Of a stretch of DNA of 6,109 bases, positions 4,989 to 6,109 are shown piece by piece. Under the pieces are notes generated by a model. It was not told where the DNA came from, did not search any database, and saw only the letters and a program-made list of their open reading frames with translations. The DNA is from Chloroflexota bacterium (lineage in GTDB: Bacteria > Chloroflexota > Dehalococcoidia > SHYM01), in contig JACQGV010000057.1 in NCBI GenBank assembly GCA_016199375.1, positions 1 through 6,109 on the forward strand, given 5' to 3'. Positions within the stretch are counted from its first letter, which is position 1, and the number at the start of each line of letters is the position of its first letter. A program made the translations under genes and the position numbers.

Positions 4989-6020
4989 CTAGCCGGGCAG
5001 GCACTCCCGCACGATCTGGAGGGCCCGGCGGATGTCCTCGCGCTCGATCCCGTAGTGAGTAACCAGGCGCAGCCGCCGGCCGCCCAGGTAGCTGGCCCGC
5101 AGCCCCCGCTGCTCCAGGCGCGCCTGGAGCTCGGCAGCGGGCAGGCAAGTGACAGCAACAGCCACAATGTTCGTCCTGACCGTCCTGGGGTCCACCTCCA
5201 GGCCCGGCAGGTCGCAGAGGCCCTGGGCCAGGACGCGGGCGTTCTCGTGGTCCTCGGCCAGCCTGTTGACCATGGTCTCGAGGGCGACGATGCCGGGGGC
5301 GGCCAGGACCCCGGCCTGGCGCATGCCCCCGCCCACCATCTTGCGGTTCCGGCGGGCCCGGGCGATGAAGTCCCGGCTGCCGCACAAGAGCGAGCCCGCC
5401 GGGCAGGCCAGGCCCTTGGAGAGACAGAAGCTGACGGCATCCACCTCGCGGGCCAGGTCACGCGCGTCGCAGCCCAGGGCCACGGCGGCGTTGAAGATGC
5501 GCGCCCCATCCAGATAGACGGCGGCCCCGTGGCGATGGGCTACCGCGGCCACTGCCCTGGTCTGCTCGGGGCTGAGCACGGCACCCCCGCAGCGGTTGTG
5601 GGTGTTCTCCAGGCACACCAGCCGCACCGGCGGGTAGTGGATGTTGGGGCCGCGAAAGCAGGCCTCCACCGCCTCCGGCTCCAGCCACCCGGCGGCGGTG
5701 TTGGGCACCGTCCGAGGGTGGACGCCGCCCAGGGCGGCGGCGCCGCCAGCCTCGTTGTTGAAGATGTGAGACTCGCTGCCCAGGACCATCTCGTCGCCGC
5801 GGCCGCAGAAGGTCAGCAGCGCCACCAGGTTGCTCATGGTCCCGCTAGCGGTGAAGAGGGCGGCCTCTTTGCCCAGCCTCTCAGCGGCCATCTGCTCCAG
5901 CCGGTTCACCGTGGGGTCCTCGCCGAACACGTCGTCGCCCAGGGCAGCCTCCGCCATGGCGTGCCGCATCTCCGGAGTAGGCAGGGTAACAGTGTCGCTG
6001 CGCAGGTCAATAGAACCCAT
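4989..6020 (-). CDS. ltaE: Low-specificity L-threonine aldolase (PLP-dependent)
   Basis: Fold-type I PLP enzyme that cleaves L-threonine or L-allo-threonine to glycine and acetaldehyde in the cytoplasm. Its 343 residues match the family length. Diagnostic segments are DLRSDTVTLPTPEMR (5-19), GDDVFGEDPTVNRLE (28-42), ASGTMSN (58-64), SESH with ring-stacking H85, LENTHNRCGG (137-146), YLDGARIFNAAVAL with D171 and R174, SFCLSKGL with PLP lysine K202, and GGGMRQAGVLAAPG (230-243). No key residue is missing. ATG 6020 follows GAGG with 6 nt spacing. A promoter-like TGCTACAAT lies about 25 bp upstream, abutting a repeat element. The stop TAG is 24 bp before the Sec-glutaredoxin start, so the two probably form an operon; no direct biochemical link between them is evident. 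Confidence 0.95.
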   Translation of the reverse strand: MGSIDLRSDTVTLPTPEMRHAMAEAALGDDVFGEDPTVNRLEQMAAERLGKEAALFTASGTMSNLVALLTFCGRGDEMVLGSESHIFNNEAGGAAALGGVHPRTVPNTAAGWLEPEAVEACFRGPNIHYPPVRLVCLENTHNRCGGAVLSPEQTRAVAAVAHRHGAAVYLDGARIFNAAVALGCDARDLAREVDAVSFCLSKGLACPAGSLLCGSRDFIARARRNRKMVGGGMRQAGVLAAPGIVALETMVNRLAEDHENARVLAQGLCDLPGLEVDPRTVRTNIVAVAVTCLPAAELQARLEQRGLRASYLGGRRLRLVTHYGIEREDIRRALQIVRECLPG

Positions 6021-6042
6021 ACGTCGCCTCAGTTCACGGGGT

Positions 6043-6051
6043 ATTGTAGCA
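6043..6051 (-). promoter_or_regulatory. Putative extended -10 promoter for the threonine aldolase-selenoprotein operon
   Basis: The minus strand reads TGCTACAAT, an extended -10 with a match of five of six to TATAAT in the hexamer. It gives a leader of about 16 nt with GAGG before ATG 6020. No -35-like hexamer sits 16-18 bp upstream; that position is occupied by the repeat at 6055-6109. Confidence 0.5.
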
Positions 6052-6054
6052 GGC

Positions 6055-6109
6055 TCCGTGGTTCCCTTCGGCTCCGCTCAGGGTTAACTCTCAGCTCAGG
6101 GCGAACGGA
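6055..6109. repeat. Dispersed palindromic repeat, degenerate or composite copy, at the right window edge
   Basis: It starts with TCCGTGGTTC (6055-6064) and ends GCTCAGGGCGAACGGA (6094-6109), the same beginning and near-same end as the element in the helicase gene (386-418). GCTCAGGG occurs twice (6076-6083 and 6094-6101), and 6064-6083 is a short imperfect palindrome with CCCT and AGGG ends. It therefore looks like two partial units joined. No coding potential is seen in 6021-6109 beyond the aldolase promoter. Confidence 0.6.

Noticed and set aside
4651..5385. Minus-strand frame (244 codons) spanning the aldolase-selenoprotein junction
   Set aside because: It overlaps two well-supported genes in a different frame and is Pro/Gly/Arg-rich; a shadow ORF.
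1..6109. tRNA, rRNA, CRISPR array, insertion sequence or phage genes
   Set aside because: No cloverleaf, regularly spaced repeats, transposase or phage-like proteins were found by eye. The only repeats are the palindromic element copies and the Gly-codon tract.

Overview
This is a GC-rich, gene-dense bacterial chromosomal segment with seven protein-coding genes, almost no intergenic space and no RNA genes, integrases or CRISPR. The gene mix and codon use would fit an uncultured environmental bacterium, for example a Chloroflexota (Dehalococcoidia-like) lineage. That is only an impression: the window contains no phylogenetic marker.

Layout, left to right. (1) Bases 1-2130 (+) hold the C-terminal ~709 residues of a DEAD/DEAH-box helicase with a DUF1998 zinc-binding end (MrfA/YprA type). 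Its N-terminus lies off the left edge. (2) 2127-3038 (-) is an acetoacetate-decarboxylase-like protein, convergent with the helicase; their stop codons overlap. (3) 3022-3339 (+) is a small ABM-type (dimeric alpha/beta barrel) protein, divergent from gene 2. (4) 3364-3804 (-) is a small Rieske-type protein with abnormal ligand spacing. (5) 3842-4615 (-) is a NYN-domain (LabA/DUF88-like) putative ribonuclease with an 18-glycine linker and a basic tail, 37 bp upstream of the Rieske gene and probably co-transcribed with it. (6) 4719-4964 (-) is a glutaredoxin-like protein whose first redox-motif residue is encoded by an in-frame TGA. (7) 4989-6020 (-) is a low-specificity L-threonine aldolase, 24 bp upstream of gene 6 and probably in the same transcript.

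The main discovery is gene 6. A conventional gene caller would start it at the ATG just after the TGA (67 aa) and lose the active site. Read through, it is an 81-residue thioredoxin-fold protein with a Sec-x-x-Cys motif (Sec14/Cys17), its own start codon and Shine-Dalgarno sequence, and a hairpin just after the UGA that fits the bacterial SECIS pattern. TGA is the ordinary stop of three neighbouring genes, so UGA has not been generally reassigned.

Secondary points are a palindromic repeat inserted in frame in the helicase gene, a related copy at the right edge next to the aldolase promoter, a Rieske protein in which both Cys/His ligand pairs have lost one spacer residue, an acetoacetate-decarboxylase-like gene without a convincing start codon, and three minus-strand promoters sharing an extended -10 (TGCTA...T) without a clear -35. 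No gene-free stretch exceeds about 105 bases.
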